NCBI RefSeq assembly: GCF_004786035.1
Contig: NZ_CP035088.1
Location: 584,001 to 648,000 of the forward strand
Length of the DNA: 64,000 nucleotides
Reading direction: 5' to 3'
Origin: Pseudomonas viciae
GTDB taxonomy: Bacteria; Pseudomonadota; Gammaproteobacteria; Pseudomonadales; Pseudomonadaceae
The translations under genes and the position numbers were made by a program. The notes under the pieces were generated by a model. The model was given only the letters and a program-made list of their open reading frames with translations. It had not been told where the DNA came from and made no database searches. The stretch's first letter is position 1. Each line of letters begins with the position of its first letter. This document shows positions 50,972 to 59,748 of the stretch, one piece after another.

Positions 50972-51429
50972 TCGGCGGGGGCTCACTGAAGAGCTTTCTT
51001 GCCCGCTATTTTCCGGTTTTCATGGGCACCATTCTGCTCGGGTGCTTTTCAGGATCAACGCTGCTCGTCTTGGCTGGGACGACTTACTGGCGTGCCTTGG
51101 AGGCTTCCGTCAGGGTTGATTATGTCGGGCTCGGCACTTTGGCTCTGGTGGTCATTTTGGTCTTGGGCAACCTCATGATCGCTCGCGGGCGCGCCTGGGC
51201 GGTCTGGTGGGTGGCCGGCTATTTCCTGTTATGCCTGGCAGCGGTGTTGCCGATGTTTGCCTACCGACCGCATCAAGGCGTCTACCTGTTCGCTGTGCTA
51301 CTGCCGCTGCTGGGGCTGTTGCTGCTCAATAGCAAACGCCATCGGGAAATGCGCAGCAAACTGATAGAAATCCGTCGCCAGCGTGAGCTCATCATCCAGG
51401 CCGCCAAAGCTGAACGCACACGCCGCTGA
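50968..51429 (+). CDS. Small four-helix membrane protein, coupled to the preceding gene
   Basis: 153 residues from a GTG at 50968, whose GTGA overlaps the upstream stop; GGAG lies directly in front. Four predicted membrane helices (about 12-38, 53-72, 77-97, 104-121) and a strongly basic, probably helical cytoplasmic tail (KRHREMRSKLIEIRRQRE). No known family comes to mind. Small polytopic membrane proteins coupled to a pore-forming toxin gene are typical immunity proteins, so that is the working idea; the sequence alone does not prove it. Confidence 0.6.
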   Translation: MIGGGSLKSFLARYFPVFMGTILLGCFSGSTLLVLAGTTYWRALEASVRVDYVGLGTLALVVILVLGNLMIARGRAWAVWWVAGYFLLCLAAVLPMFAYRPHQGVYLFAVLLPLLGLLLLNSKRHREMRSKLIEIRRQRELIIQAAKAERTRR

Positions 51430-51549
51430 GTCGATTCGCTACCTCGGTGCCACATTTATGTGCGCCGCTTTGCACCCGAATGCGAGCATCGCGCGTTTTT
51501 AGTGCTCTACTGCGCTATGTAGACGAAGAAAGTGTCCGGCCTGCCTGCA

Positions 51550-51564
51550 TGGCATAAGTCTTGC
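51550..51564 (+). promoter_or_regulatory. Sigma-54 (-24/-12) promoter for the transglutaminase operon
   Basis: TGGCATAAGTCTTGC: the GG and GC doublets are separated by ten bases as required, and TGGCA and TTGC match the RpoN consensus. It lies 39 bp before the GTG at 51604. An imperfect inverted repeat CACAT-TT-ATGTG at 51451-51462 is about 90 bp upstream, where an activator site would be expected. Confidence 0.7.
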
Positions 51565-51603
51565 GCCGCTTTCGATAACGCCCAGGCTCGCAGGAGGCAC
51601 GCT

Positions 51604-54600
51604 GTGTCGATCCATGTCGCATTGCATCACGTCACGCATTACCGCTACGACCGCGCTGTCGAACTCGGCCCGCAGATCGTTCGCCTGCGCCCGGCGGCCC
51701 ATAGCCGCACGCGCATTCTTTCGTATGCGCTGAAGGTTTCGCCCGACCAACATTTCATCAACTGGCAGCAGGATCCCCAGGGCAATTATCTGGCGCGACT
51801 GGTGTTTCCCGAGAAAACCCGGGAGCTGCGGATCGAAGTCGATCTGCTGGCGGAAATGGCGGTGTTCAACCCGTTCGATTTTTTCCTCGAGCCCTACGCC
51901 GAAAAGATCCCGTTCTCCTACGCGGCCGATGAACGCAAGGAGTTGGCGCCTTATCTGGAAACCCTGCCGCTGACGCCGAAGTTCCAGGCTTATCTGGACG
52001 GCATCGACCGCACGCCGCTGCCGGCGGTGGATTTTCTGGTGGCGCTCAACCAGCGCCTGAGCGAAGACATCAACTACCTGATCCGCATGGAGCCCGGCGT
52101 CCAGACCCCGGAGCACACCTTGGAGCACGCGTCCGGCTCCTGCCGCGACTCGGCCTGGCTGTTGGTGCAGTTGTTGCGCAACCTCGGCCTGGCCGCGCGG
52201 TTCGTGTCCGGTTACCTGATCCAGTTGACCGCCGATGTGAAAAGCCTCGATGGCCCGTCCGGAACCGAGGTGGACTTTACCGACCTGCATGCCTGGTGCG
52301 AGGTATACCTGCCCGGTGCCGGCTGGATCGGCCTGGATGCGACGTCCGGGTTGTTCGCTGGCGAAGGACACATCCCATTGGCCTGTAGTCCCGATCCGTC
52401 TTCTGCAGCGCCCATCAGTGGCTTGGTGGAGCCTTGCGAGTGCGAGTTCAGCCATGAAATGTCCGTGGAGCGGATCTGGGAAGCTCCTCGCGTAACCAAG
52501 CCTTACACCGAAGAACAATGGCTGGCGATCCAGGCGTTGGGTCACCAGATCGATGCCGACCTGCTGGAGGGCGACGTGCGCCTGACCATGGGCGGCGAAC
52601 CGACCTTCGTGTCCATCGATGACCCGGACGGCGCCGAATGGAACACCGCCGCGCTTGGACCGGACAAGCGCCGGCTCTCCGCCGAGCTGTTCCAGCGCAT
52701 GCGCAGTCACTACGCGCCCAAGGGGCTGGTGCATTTCGGCCAGGGCAAGTGGTATCCGGGCGAGCAACTGCCGCGCTGGTCGCTCAACTGTTATTGGCGG
52801 CGTGATGGGGTGCCGATCTGGCACAACGGCGCATTGATCGCCGACGAGCAGCAGGACTACGGCGCCGATGGCGAATTGGCGGGGCGTTTTCTGACGAGCG
52901 TCGCCGAACGCCTGAACATTCCTGCGCGGTTCGTGTTCCCGGCCTACGAAGACAATTTCTATTACCTCTGGCGCGAAGGCGCGTTGCCGTCGAATGTCAC
53001 GGCCGAGGATCCGCGTCTGGAAGACGCCCTGGAGCGGGCACGCCTGCGCAAGGTCTTCAGCCAGGGCCTGGACAAAGTGATCGGGCAGGTCCTGCCGCTG
53101 GCGCGCACCGCCAAGGGCGATCAATGGCAAAGTGGTCGGTGGTACCTGCGGGACAACCACTGCCGGTTGGTGCCGGGGGATTCGCCCCTGGGCTATCGCT
53201 TGCCACTGGCGTCCCAGCCTTGGGTGACGGCGGCCGAGTACCCGTTTATCCATCCCACCGACCCGAACCAGGATTTGCCCGAGTTGCCCGACACCGAGCG
53301 ACTGGCGCGTCATGGCGAGCCGGCCGTCGAACTGGATCGTGTTCCGCAGATCGATAAGTCCGCGGACTGGCTGACGCGCACCGCCTTCTGTGCCGAGGCC
53401 CGGGAAGGCCGGTTGTACCTGTTCATGCCGCCACTGGAGCGGGTCGAGGATTACCTGGAACTGGTCAGCGCCATCGAGGCGACGGCCGAAGAGCTGCAAT
53501 GCCCGGTGCTGTTGGAAGGCTATGAGCCGCCGAGCGATCCGCGCTTGAGCAATTTCCGCATCACCCCCGATCCGGGTGTGATCGAGGTCAACGTGCAGCC
53601 ATCGGCGACCTGGGATGAGCTGGTCGAGCGCACCGAATTTCTATACGAAGAGGCGCGACAAACCCGACTGACCACCGAGAAGTTCATGATCGACGGTCGG
53701 CACACCGGCACCGGCGGCGGAAACCATTTCGTACTGGGGGGGGCGACACCGGCTGACTCACCGTTCCTGCGGCGTCCCGATCTGCTGCGCAGTCTGATCA
53801 GTTACTGGCATAACCACCCGTCATTGTCCTACCTGTTTTCCGGATTGTTCATCGGCCCGACTTCCCAGGCACCTCGGGTGGACGAGGCGCGCAACGACGC
53901 GTTGTATGAGCTGGAAATCGCTTTCGCGCAAATGCCTCAGCCCGGTGAGGAATGCCCGCCCTGGTTGGTTGACCGGCTGTTGCGCAACCTGTTGATCGAC
54001 GTGACCGGCAACACCCATCGCGCCGAATTCTGTATCGATAAACTCTATTCGCCGGACGGCGCCACCGGGCGCCTGGGCCTGTTGGAGTTACGCGCTTTCG
54101 AAATGCCGCCTCACGCGCGCATGAGCCTGGCCCAGCAACTGTTGCTGCGGGCGCTGGTGGCGCGGTTCTGGCGTGAGCCCTATGCACCGGCGAAACTGGC
54201 GCGATGGGGCACCGAGTTGCATGACCGCTTCCTGTTGCCACACTTTATCGAGCAGGATTTTGCCGACGTCATCGAGGAGCTGAACGCTGCCGGCTACCCG
54301 CTGCGGACCGAGTGGTTCGCCGCGCACCTGGAGTTCCGCTTTCCCAAGGTGGGCGATTACGCGGTCAGTGGCATCGAGTTGCAATTGCGCCAGGCCCTCG
54401 AACCCTGGCATGTGCTGGGGGAAGAGGGCGCGGTGGGCGGCACCGTGCGTTATGTGGATTCATCCCTGGAGCGCTTGCAGGTCAAGCTCAGCGGCCTGGC
54501 GCCGCAACGCTACCTGCTGACGTGCAATGGCGTGCCGGTACCGTTGCAACCCACCGGGCGGGTCGGCGAGTTCGTCGCCGGGGTGCGGTTCCGCGCCTGG

Positions 54601-54879
54601 CAACCGGCCAACTGCCTGCAACCGACCATCCCGGTCCATGCGCCGCTGGTCTTCGATGTGCTCGACACCTGGATGCAACGCTCCGTGGGCGGTTGCCAGT
54701 ACCATGTGGCCCATCCGGGCGGGCGTAACTACGACAGCCTGCCGGTGAATGCCAACGAGGCGGAGAGTCGGCGAATGGCGCGTTTTTTCCGCATCGGACA
54801 CACGCCTGGGAAACTTCCGATACCCAACCTGGCAATGGATGACGAGTTTCCCTTCACTCTCGATCTGCGACGTTTTTAA
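51604..54879 (+). CDS. Large transglutaminase-like protein with DUF2126 domain
   Basis: 1091 residues from a GTG at 51604 with a strong AGGAGG at 51590-51595. N-terminal domain (about 1-100) of the bacterial transglutaminase N type, beginning SIHVALHHVTHYRYDRAVELG; papain-like transglutaminase core with catalytic Cys180 (SGSCRDSAW), His229 (DLHAWCEV) and Asp245 (GLDATSGL); from about 340 onward a DUF2126 domain with RLTMGGEPTFVSIDDPDG. No signal peptide, so cytoplasmic. It starts a three-gene set with a circularly permuted ATP-grasp/alpha-E protein and a second transglutaminase, a combination proposed by comparative genomics to make or modify a peptide. Product unknown. Confidence 0.88.
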   Translation: MSIHVALHHVTHYRYDRAVELGPQIVRLRPAAHSRTRILSYALKVSPDQHFINWQQDPQGNYLARLVFPEKTRELRIEVDLLAEMAVFNPFDFFLEPYAEKIPFSYAADERKELAPYLETLPLTPKFQAYLDGIDRTPLPAVDFLVALNQRLSEDINYLIRMEPGVQTPEHTLEHASGSCRDSAWLLVQLLRNLGLAARFVSGYLIQLTADVKSLDGPSGTEVDFTDLHAWCEVYLPGAGWIGLDATSGLFAGEGHIPLACSPDPSSAAPISGLVEPCECEFSHEMSVERIWEAPRVTKPYTEEQWLAIQALGHQIDADLLEGDVRLTMGGEPTFVSIDDPDGAEWNTAALGPDKRRLSAELFQRMRSHYAPKGLVHFGQGKWYPGEQLPRWSLNCYWRRDGVPIWHNGALIADEQQDYGADGELAGRFLTSVAERLNIPARFVFPAYEDNFYYLWREGALPSNVTAEDPRLEDALERARLRKVFSQGLDKVIGQVLPLARTAKGDQWQSGRWYLRDNHCRLVPGDSPLGYRLPLASQPWVTAAEYPFIHPTDPNQDLPELPDTERLARHGEPAVELDRVPQIDKSADWLTRTAFCAEAREGRLYLFMPPLERVEDYLELVSAIEATAEELQCPVLLEGYEPPSDPRLSNFRITPDPGVIEVNVQPSATWDELVERTEFLYEEARQTRLTTEKFMIDGRHTGTGGGNHFVLGGATPADSPFLRRPDLLRSLISYWHNHPSLSYLFSGLFIGPTSQAPRVDEARNDALYELEIAFAQMPQPGEECPPWLVDRLLRNLLIDVTGNTHRAEFCIDKLYSPDGATGRLGLLELRAFEMPPHARMSLAQQLLLRALVARFWREPYAPAKLARWGTELHDRFLLPHFIEQDFADVIEELNAAGYPLRTEWFAAHLEFRFPKVGDYAVSGIELQLRQALEPWHVLGEEGAVGGTVRYVDSSLERLQVKLSGLAPQRYLLTCNGVPVPLQPTGRVGEFVAGVRFRAWQPANCLQPTIPVHAPLVFDVLDTWMQRSVGGCQYHVAHPGGRNYDSLPVNANEAESRRMARFFRIGHTPGKLPIPNLAMDDEFPFTLDLRRF

Positions 54880-54888
54880 CGCCTACAC

Positions 54889-54919
54889 GACACCCGGATA
54901 TTTCAACTATCCGGGCGTC
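54889..54919 (+). other. Intergenic hairpin in the transglutaminase operon
   Basis: GACACCCGGATA-tttcaac-TATCCGGGCGTC, a 12-bp stem with one mismatch, in the 88-bp gap before the ATP-grasp gene. No T-run follows, so it may act on RNA stability or as an attenuator rather than a terminator. Confidence 0.5.
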
Positions 54920-54967
54920 ATCTGCTTGCGCTAGTCTGACCGTTCATTGCTGTCTGCCGAGCTTTCC

Positions 54968-57454
54968 ATGCCTGACCTGCTTGACCGTTACCCGCTGACG
55001 ACGGGCACCTATCACGAACTACTGGACGACAACGGCGCCGTGCGTCCGCACTGGCGGCGCTTGTTCGACCAATTGCAGCGCAGTACGCCGGCCCAGCTGG
55101 TTCAGCGCCAGGCGCTGCTGGCCCGGCAGATCCAGGAAAACGGCGTTACTTATAACGTCTATGCGGACCCGAAAGGGGCGGATCGGCCATGGGAGCTGGA
55201 CCTGCTGCCCCATGTGATCGATGCCCAGGAATGGAAGCATCTGTCGGCCGGGATCGCCCAGCGCGCACGCCTGCTCAATGCGGTGCTGGCCGACCTGTAC
55301 GGGCCGCAGCGGCTGATCAGTGAAGGGCTGTTGCCGGCGGAGCTGGTATTCGGACACAACAATTTCCTCTGGCCCTGCCAAGGCATCGCCCCGCCGGACG
55401 GGAGCTTCCTGCATTTGTATGCCGTGGATCTGGCGCGCGCACCTGATGGGCGCTGGTGGGTCACGGCGGACCGGACCCAGGCGCCTTCCGGGGCGGGTTA
55501 TGCGCTGGAAAACCGCATGATCGTCTCCCGCGCCTTCCCCGACCTGTATCGCGACCTGAGGGTGCGACACCTGTCCGGTTTCTTCCGCACCTTGCAGGAA
55601 ACCCTTGCGCGGCAAGCCCCCAGCGATGGTGAGGCGCCGCTGGTGGTGCTGTTGACGCCAGGGCGGTTCAACGAAAGTTATTTCGAGCATCTTTACCTGG
55701 CGCGCCAGCTTGGTTATCCGCTGGTGGAAGGGGGCGACCTGACGGTTCGGGACGCTACGGTCTATCTCAAGACCCTCAGCGGGCTGCGCCGGGTCCACGC
55801 GATCATGCGCCGGCTCGACGATGATTTCTGCGACCCGCTGGAGCTGCGTACCGATTCGGCCCTGGGCGTGCCGGGGTTGCTGGAGGCCGTGCGCCAGGGC
55901 CGGGTGTTGGTGGCCAATGCCCTGGGCAGCGGCGTGCTGGAGTCACCAGGCCTCTTGGGATTCCTGCCGAAGATCAACCAGTTTCTGTTCGGTGAAGAGC
56001 TGATGCTGCCGTCCATTGCCACCTGGTGGTGCGGTGAGCCGCCGGTGTTGGCCCAGGCCTTGGAAAAGTTGCCCCAGCTGTTGATCAAGCCGGCGTTTCC
56101 CTCCCAAAGCTTCAGCCCGGTGTTCGGTCGCGACCTGAACGAAGCGCAGCGCGGCCAACTGGCGGCGCGTATGCAGGCAAGGCCCTACGCCTATGTCGCC
56201 CAGGAGTTGGCGCAACTGTCCCAGGCACCGGTCTGGCAGGCCGAAGACGGTCACATCCAGCCTCGGGCCATTGGCATGCGCGTGTATGCCGTGGCCGGGA
56301 AGGACGACTACCGGGTGCTGTCGGGTGGCTTGACCCGCGTGGCCGCCGAGGCTGACGCCGAAGTGGTGTCGATGCAACGCGGTGGCGCCAGCAAGGACAC
56401 TTGGGTGCTGGGGGAGCAGGCGCCCGGCGGTGAACAATGGACGGCCCAGCGAACCGTAGGGGTCCACGATCTGGTTCGGCGCGATCCGTACCTGCCTTCG
56501 CGGGTGGTGGAAAACCTGTTCTGGTTCGGCCGTTACTGCGAGCGCTGCGACGACAGCGCGAGGTTGCTGCGGATCATGTTGGCGCGCTATGTCGATGGCG
56601 ACGATCCGCTGGCCCTGCAATCGGCGGTGTCCCTGGGTGAAAGTTTGATGCTGCTGCCCGATGAGGGCGAATTGCCCGAGCGTCTGCTGGCGGCGTTGCT
56701 GGGGGACGACTGGTCGTTCAGCCTGCGCTCCAACCTGCAACGCTTGCAGTGGGCGGCCTCGCAGGTTCGCGGCAAGCTTTCCCGGGAAAACTGGCAGGCG
56801 CTGGTGGAGTTGCAGCGCGAAGCCATGGAGTTGGAAACCGAGGAACCGGATTTCGGCGAACTGCTGGATTTCCTCAACCGATTGGTGATGTCCCTGGCAG
56901 CGTTGTCCGGGTTCGCCCTGGACGACATGACCCGTGACGAGGGCTGGCGCTTCCTGATGATCGGCCGACGCCTGGAGCGCCTGCAGTTTCTCAGCAGCAG
57001 CTTGGCCGCGTTCCTTCGCGGTGAAGCGGTGTTCGACCAGGCCGGCCTGGAGTGGTTGCTGGAACTGGGCAACAGCAGCATCACCTACCGCTCGCGTTAT
57101 CTGGCCGTCGCGCAATTGATCCCGGTGCTCGACCTGTTGCTGCTGGACGAGCAGAACCCCCACGCGGTGCTCTTCCAGTTGAAATTGGTGACCCGTACCC
57201 TCAAGCGCCTGAACGATGATTTTGGCGCGCCGCGGGAGACTGCTCTGCCTGAACTGGTGACGCGCCTGTCACGCTTTGATCTGCGCTGCCTGGAAAATCC
57301 ACTGTTTGGCGAAGCCAGCCTGCGCGCAGCCCTCGACGGGCTGGCCGATCTGTTGCAGGAAGTGGCCGATGTCAGTGGCCAGGTTTCCGATCGCCTGGCC
57401 TTGCGTCATTTCGCTCACGTCGATGACGTCAGCCAACGCACGGTGTCCGTCTGA
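54968..57454 (+). CDS. Circularly permuted ATP-grasp / alpha-E domain fusion protein
   Basis: 828 residues from the ATG at 54968; an ATG seven codons earlier is possible. The first ~480 residues form a circularly permuted ATP-grasp domain (TYNVYADPKGADRPWELDLLPHVI, GHNNFLWPCQGIAPPDG, VLLTPGRFNESYFEHLYLAR, LIKPAFPSQSFSPVFGRDL). The rest (about 500-820) is the all-helical alpha-E domain, starting SRVVENLFWFGRYCERCDDSARLLR. In many bacteria these are separate neighbouring genes; here they are fused. ATP-grasp enzymes join a carboxylate to an amine, so a ligase forming amide bonds is likely, on an unknown substrate. It shares one base with the next gene (TGATG). Confidence 0.88.
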   Translation: MPDLLDRYPLTTGTYHELLDDNGAVRPHWRRLFDQLQRSTPAQLVQRQALLARQIQENGVTYNVYADPKGADRPWELDLLPHVIDAQEWKHLSAGIAQRARLLNAVLADLYGPQRLISEGLLPAELVFGHNNFLWPCQGIAPPDGSFLHLYAVDLARAPDGRWWVTADRTQAPSGAGYALENRMIVSRAFPDLYRDLRVRHLSGFFRTLQETLARQAPSDGEAPLVVLLTPGRFNESYFEHLYLARQLGYPLVEGGDLTVRDATVYLKTLSGLRRVHAIMRRLDDDFCDPLELRTDSALGVPGLLEAVRQGRVLVANALGSGVLESPGLLGFLPKINQFLFGEELMLPSIATWWCGEPPVLAQALEKLPQLLIKPAFPSQSFSPVFGRDLNEAQRGQLAARMQARPYAYVAQELAQLSQAPVWQAEDGHIQPRAIGMRVYAVAGKDDYRVLSGGLTRVAAEADAEVVSMQRGGASKDTWVLGEQAPGGEQWTAQRTVGVHDLVRRDPYLPSRVVENLFWFGRYCERCDDSARLLRIMLARYVDGDDPLALQSAVSLGESLMLLPDEGELPERLLAALLGDDWSFSLRSNLQRLQWAASQVRGKLSRENWQALVELQREAMELETEEPDFGELLDFLNRLVMSLAALSGFALDDMTRDEGWRFLMIGRRLERLQFLSSSLAAFLRGEAVFDQAGLEWLLELGNSSITYRSRYLAVAQLIPVLDLLLLDEQNPHAVLFQLKLVTRTLKRLNDDFGAPRETALPELVTRLSRFDLRCLENPLFGEASLRAALDGLADLLQEVADVSGQVSDRLALRHFAHVDDVSQRTVSV

Positions 57455-58347
57455 TGAACGCTCGCTACCAGATTCTCCACGATACCCATTACCACTACGA
57501 CAGCCCGGTGTCCCTGGCCCAGCAGCTTGCCCACCTGTGGCCGCGGCCCTGTGACTGGCAGCGTTGCACCGAGCAGCTGTTGCTGATCAGTCCGGAGCCG
57601 ACGACCCGGCGCGATGAGCAGGATGTGTTCGGCAACCCGCTGACCCGCCTGGCCTTCGAGCGGCCCCATGACGAGTTGTTGGTCAATGCCCGCCTGAGCG
57701 TCGAAGTCCTGGCCCGTCCTGAACTGGATTTCACCCTGTCCCCCGCCTGGGAGTCGACCTGTAAAGCGTTGACCTACAGCAGCCGACCGCTCGCCGCGCC
57801 GTTGCTGGACGCTTGCCGCTACCGTTTCGAGTCGCCCTATGTGCACCTCAAGCGCAGCTTTGTCGAGTTTTCCGAAAGTTGCTTCCCGCCGGGGCGCCCG
57901 TTGATGCTTGGCGTCCGGGCGCTGATGGAAAAGATTTTCGAGGAGTTCACCTTCGACGCCGAAGCGACCCAGGTGGCGACGCCGCTGGTGGAAGTGCTGG
58001 AGCGGCGGCGAGGTGTGTGCCAGGACTTTGCCCATCTGATGCTGGCCTGCGTGCGTTCTCGCGGGCTGGCGGCGCGTTACGTCAGTGGCTATCTGCTGAC
58101 CCAGCCACCGCCCGGCCAGCCCCGGCTGATTGGCGCCGATGCGTCCCACGCCTGGGTCTCTGTGTATTGCCCGGTGCTGGGGTGGGTGGACTTCGACCCG
58201 ACCAACAACGTGCAACCGGCCCTGGAGCACATCACCCTGGCCTGGGGCCGGGATTTTTCCGATGTGTCGCCGCTGCGGGGGGTGATCCTGGGGGGCGGTA
58301 GTCATGATCCCGAGGTGCGGGTGACGGTGATGCCGCTTGAATCGTAA
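57454..58347 (+). CDS. Transglutaminase-like protein
   Basis: 297 residues. N-terminal beta domain (ARYQILHDTHYHYDSPVSLAQQ) and a papain-like transglutaminase core with catalytic Cys189 (RRGVCQDFAHLML), His232 (ASHAWVSVY) and Asp248 (VDFDPTNN). All three catalytic residues are intact, so it should be an active cysteine protease or acyl transferase, cytoplasmic. It overlaps the ATP-grasp/alpha-E gene by one base and is probably made with it. Proteases of this type may trim or hydrolyse the peptide made by the partner ligase; this is inference. Confidence 0.9.
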   Translation: MNARYQILHDTHYHYDSPVSLAQQLAHLWPRPCDWQRCTEQLLLISPEPTTRRDEQDVFGNPLTRLAFERPHDELLVNARLSVEVLARPELDFTLSPAWESTCKALTYSSRPLAAPLLDACRYRFESPYVHLKRSFVEFSESCFPPGRPLMLGVRALMEKIFEEFTFDAEATQVATPLVEVLERRRGVCQDFAHLMLACVRSRGLAARYVSGYLLTQPPPGQPRLIGADASHAWVSVYCPVLGWVDFDPTNNVQPALEHITLAWGRDFSDVSPLRGVILGGGSHDPEVRVTVMPLES

Positions 58348-58389
58348 GCAGATCCCACAGGGTATGTATTGAATTGATGAGGAAGGTGC

Positions 58390-58767
58390 ATGTTCCCGGT
58401 TTCCATCAAAGGCGTGCTGCAATCCCCCGAAGGTCTGGTCGTGCTGATGCTCAACGAACGGGATGAATGGGAGTTGCCCGGCGGGCGGATCGAGTTGGGT
58501 GAAACGGCGGCGCAATGCCTGGCCCGGGAAATCGACGAGGAGCTGGCTGTTGCGGTGAGTGTGGGGGAACCGCTGGATTCGTACTTGTTCGAGGTCATTC
58601 CCGGCAAGCACGTCTTCATTTCCACTTACCGCTGCCAGTTGTTGGGCGGTTTTGTGCCGACGGTCAGTCATGAGCACAAGGAAATCGGGCTGTTCGAGCC
58701 GGGCCAGTTGCCGGTCAATCTGCCATGGGGTTATCGCGAGTCGATTATCAAAGCGCTGGGGTTGTGA
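58390..58767 (+). CDS. Nudix hydrolase
   Basis: 125 residues. The Nudix box lies at 32-54: G-x5-E at 32-38, then seven residues and REIDEEL at 46-52, with the usual Gly near the end replaced by Ala53. Catalytic Glu residues are present, so a pyrophosphatase acting on a nucleoside diphosphate derivative is likely; the substrate cannot be told. It is 42 bp behind the second transglutaminase and may be part of the same transcript. A long GC hairpin starts on the stop codon. Confidence 0.9.
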   Translation: MFPVSIKGVLQSPEGLVVLMLNERDEWELPGGRIELGETAAQCLAREIDEELAVAVSVGEPLDSYLFEVIPGKHVFISTYRCQLLGGFVPTVSHEHKEIGLFEPGQLPVNLPWGYRESIIKALGL

Positions 58768-58793
58768 GGGCCGGCAGCGAGGCTGCCGGCCCT
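58767..58793. other. Strong GC hairpin after the Nudix gene
   Basis: AGGGCCGGCAGC-gag-GCTGCCGGCCCT, a 12-bp perfect stem starting at the last base of the stop codon. There is no T-run on either side, so it may block exonucleases at the 3' end rather than terminate. Confidence 0.6.
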
Positions 58794-58839
58794 GGACACA
58801 AACCGTGGGGCCGGATTACATCACCGGGCCCGGAGGGGC

Positions 58840-59031
58840 TCAGGCGTCGGGCGCCTGGTCTTTCGGTGCATCAACATCATCTTCTGCCGTCACTTCGCCT
58901 TCGGTATCCGGGGTCAGTGCTGCTGCTTCTTCTTCAGCTGTAGCTTTCTTGCGCTGAAGCTTTTCCTCTTTCTTCTGCTCCTTGGCCAAGTCTCTCTGAC
59001 GTTTGGCGAAGGAATAATTGGGTTTAGCCAT
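58840..59031 (-). CDS. Small charged protein (63 residues)
   Basis: Starts MAKPNYSFAKRQRDLAKEQ at 59031 and continues with a Lys/Glu-rich coiled segment followed by an acidic Ala/Glu/Asp tail (TPDTEGEVTAEDDVDAP). The frame opens further upstream but only this ATG gives the conserved-looking N-terminus. Many gamma-proteobacteria have a short basic protein starting MA.PNYSF.KRQ.E.A...K, of unknown role. It is cytoplasmic and probably disordered or a coiled coil. It lies 68 bp downstream of the LOG-family gene on the same strand. Confidence 0.75.
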   Translation of the reverse strand: MAKPNYSFAKRQRDLAKEQKKEEKLQRKKATAEEEAAALTPDTEGEVTAEDDVDAPKDQAPDA

Positions 59032-59099
59032 GGGCGATCCTCTGGGGTCGAAGGTGAGGTTGAGCGGCGCGTATTCTGCCCTGTATTGGGGCCAAGCCG

Positions 59100-59687
59100 T
59101 TAGCTGGGTTTTTGTTCGGCCCATTTTGGCTGCACCGACGGTTGCCACTCGTCCAGCGCATCGAGCAGGCTGTGGGGCGACTCGCTCACTTGCAGCATGT
59201 CACGATGCGGCGCGCGGACGAAGCCCTCGCCGACGATATGATCGAGAAAACCGGTGAGTTGGCTGTAGAACCCGTTCACTTCCAGCAGACCCAGCGGTTT
59301 ACCGTGGTAACCGAGCTGGCCCCAGGTCCAGACTTCGAACAGCTCCTCCAGTGTGCCGAGGCCGCCGGGCAGGGCGATAAAGGCGTCGCTGAGTTCGGCC
59401 ATGCGCGCCTTACGCGCATGCATGCCATCCACTACCTCCAGGCGGGTCAGGCCGCTGTGGCCGATTTCCTTGTCTTTGAGGCTTTGCGGGATGATGCCGA
59501 TGACCTCGCCGCCGGCCGCCAGGGCCGCATCGGCGACGATGCCCATCAGGCCCACGGCGCCACCGCCGTAGACCAGGGTCAGCTTTCGTTCCGCCAACGC
59601 TCGTCCCAGGGCCTGTGCCGCTTCTCGATAGGCTGGATGGGTGCCGGTGCTGGCGCCGCAAAATACACAAACAGACGCTATGGACAT
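59100..59687 (-). CDS. LOG family nucleoside 5'-monophosphate phosphoribohydrolase
   Basis: 195 residues, Rossmann-like, starting [20 protein letters not shown]. The family signature PGGLGTLEE is at 107-115, preceded by [20 protein letters not shown], and [16 protein letters not shown] forms the nucleotide loop. Such LOG proteins split cytokinin riboside monophosphates or plain AMP into base and ribose 5-phosphate; whether it makes cytokinins in this organism cannot be told. Length is normal. Confidence 0.9.
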   Translation of the reverse strand: MSIASVCVFCGASTGTHPAYREAAQALGRALAERKLTLVYGGGAVGLMGIVADAALAAGGEVIGIIPQSLKDKEIGHSGLTRLEVVDGMHARKARMAELSDAFIALPGGLGTLEELFEVWTWGQLGYHGKPLGLLEVNGFYSQLTGFLDHIVGEGFVRAPHRDMLQVSESPHSLLDALDEWQPSVQPKWAEQKPS

Positions 59688-59748
59688 GCTTTACTCCATG
59701 ATCGGTAACCGATCCAGAGTAAAGCTTGGCCTTGGTTGCGCAAAGCGA

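Noticed and set aside
51499..53499. Minus-strand open frame of 666 codons opposite the large transglutaminase gene
   Set aside because: Antisense shadow, composition typical of reversed high-GC coding DNA.
58767..58793. Intrinsic terminator after the Nudix gene
   Set aside because: A strong stem but no T-run on either strand; listed only as a hairpin.
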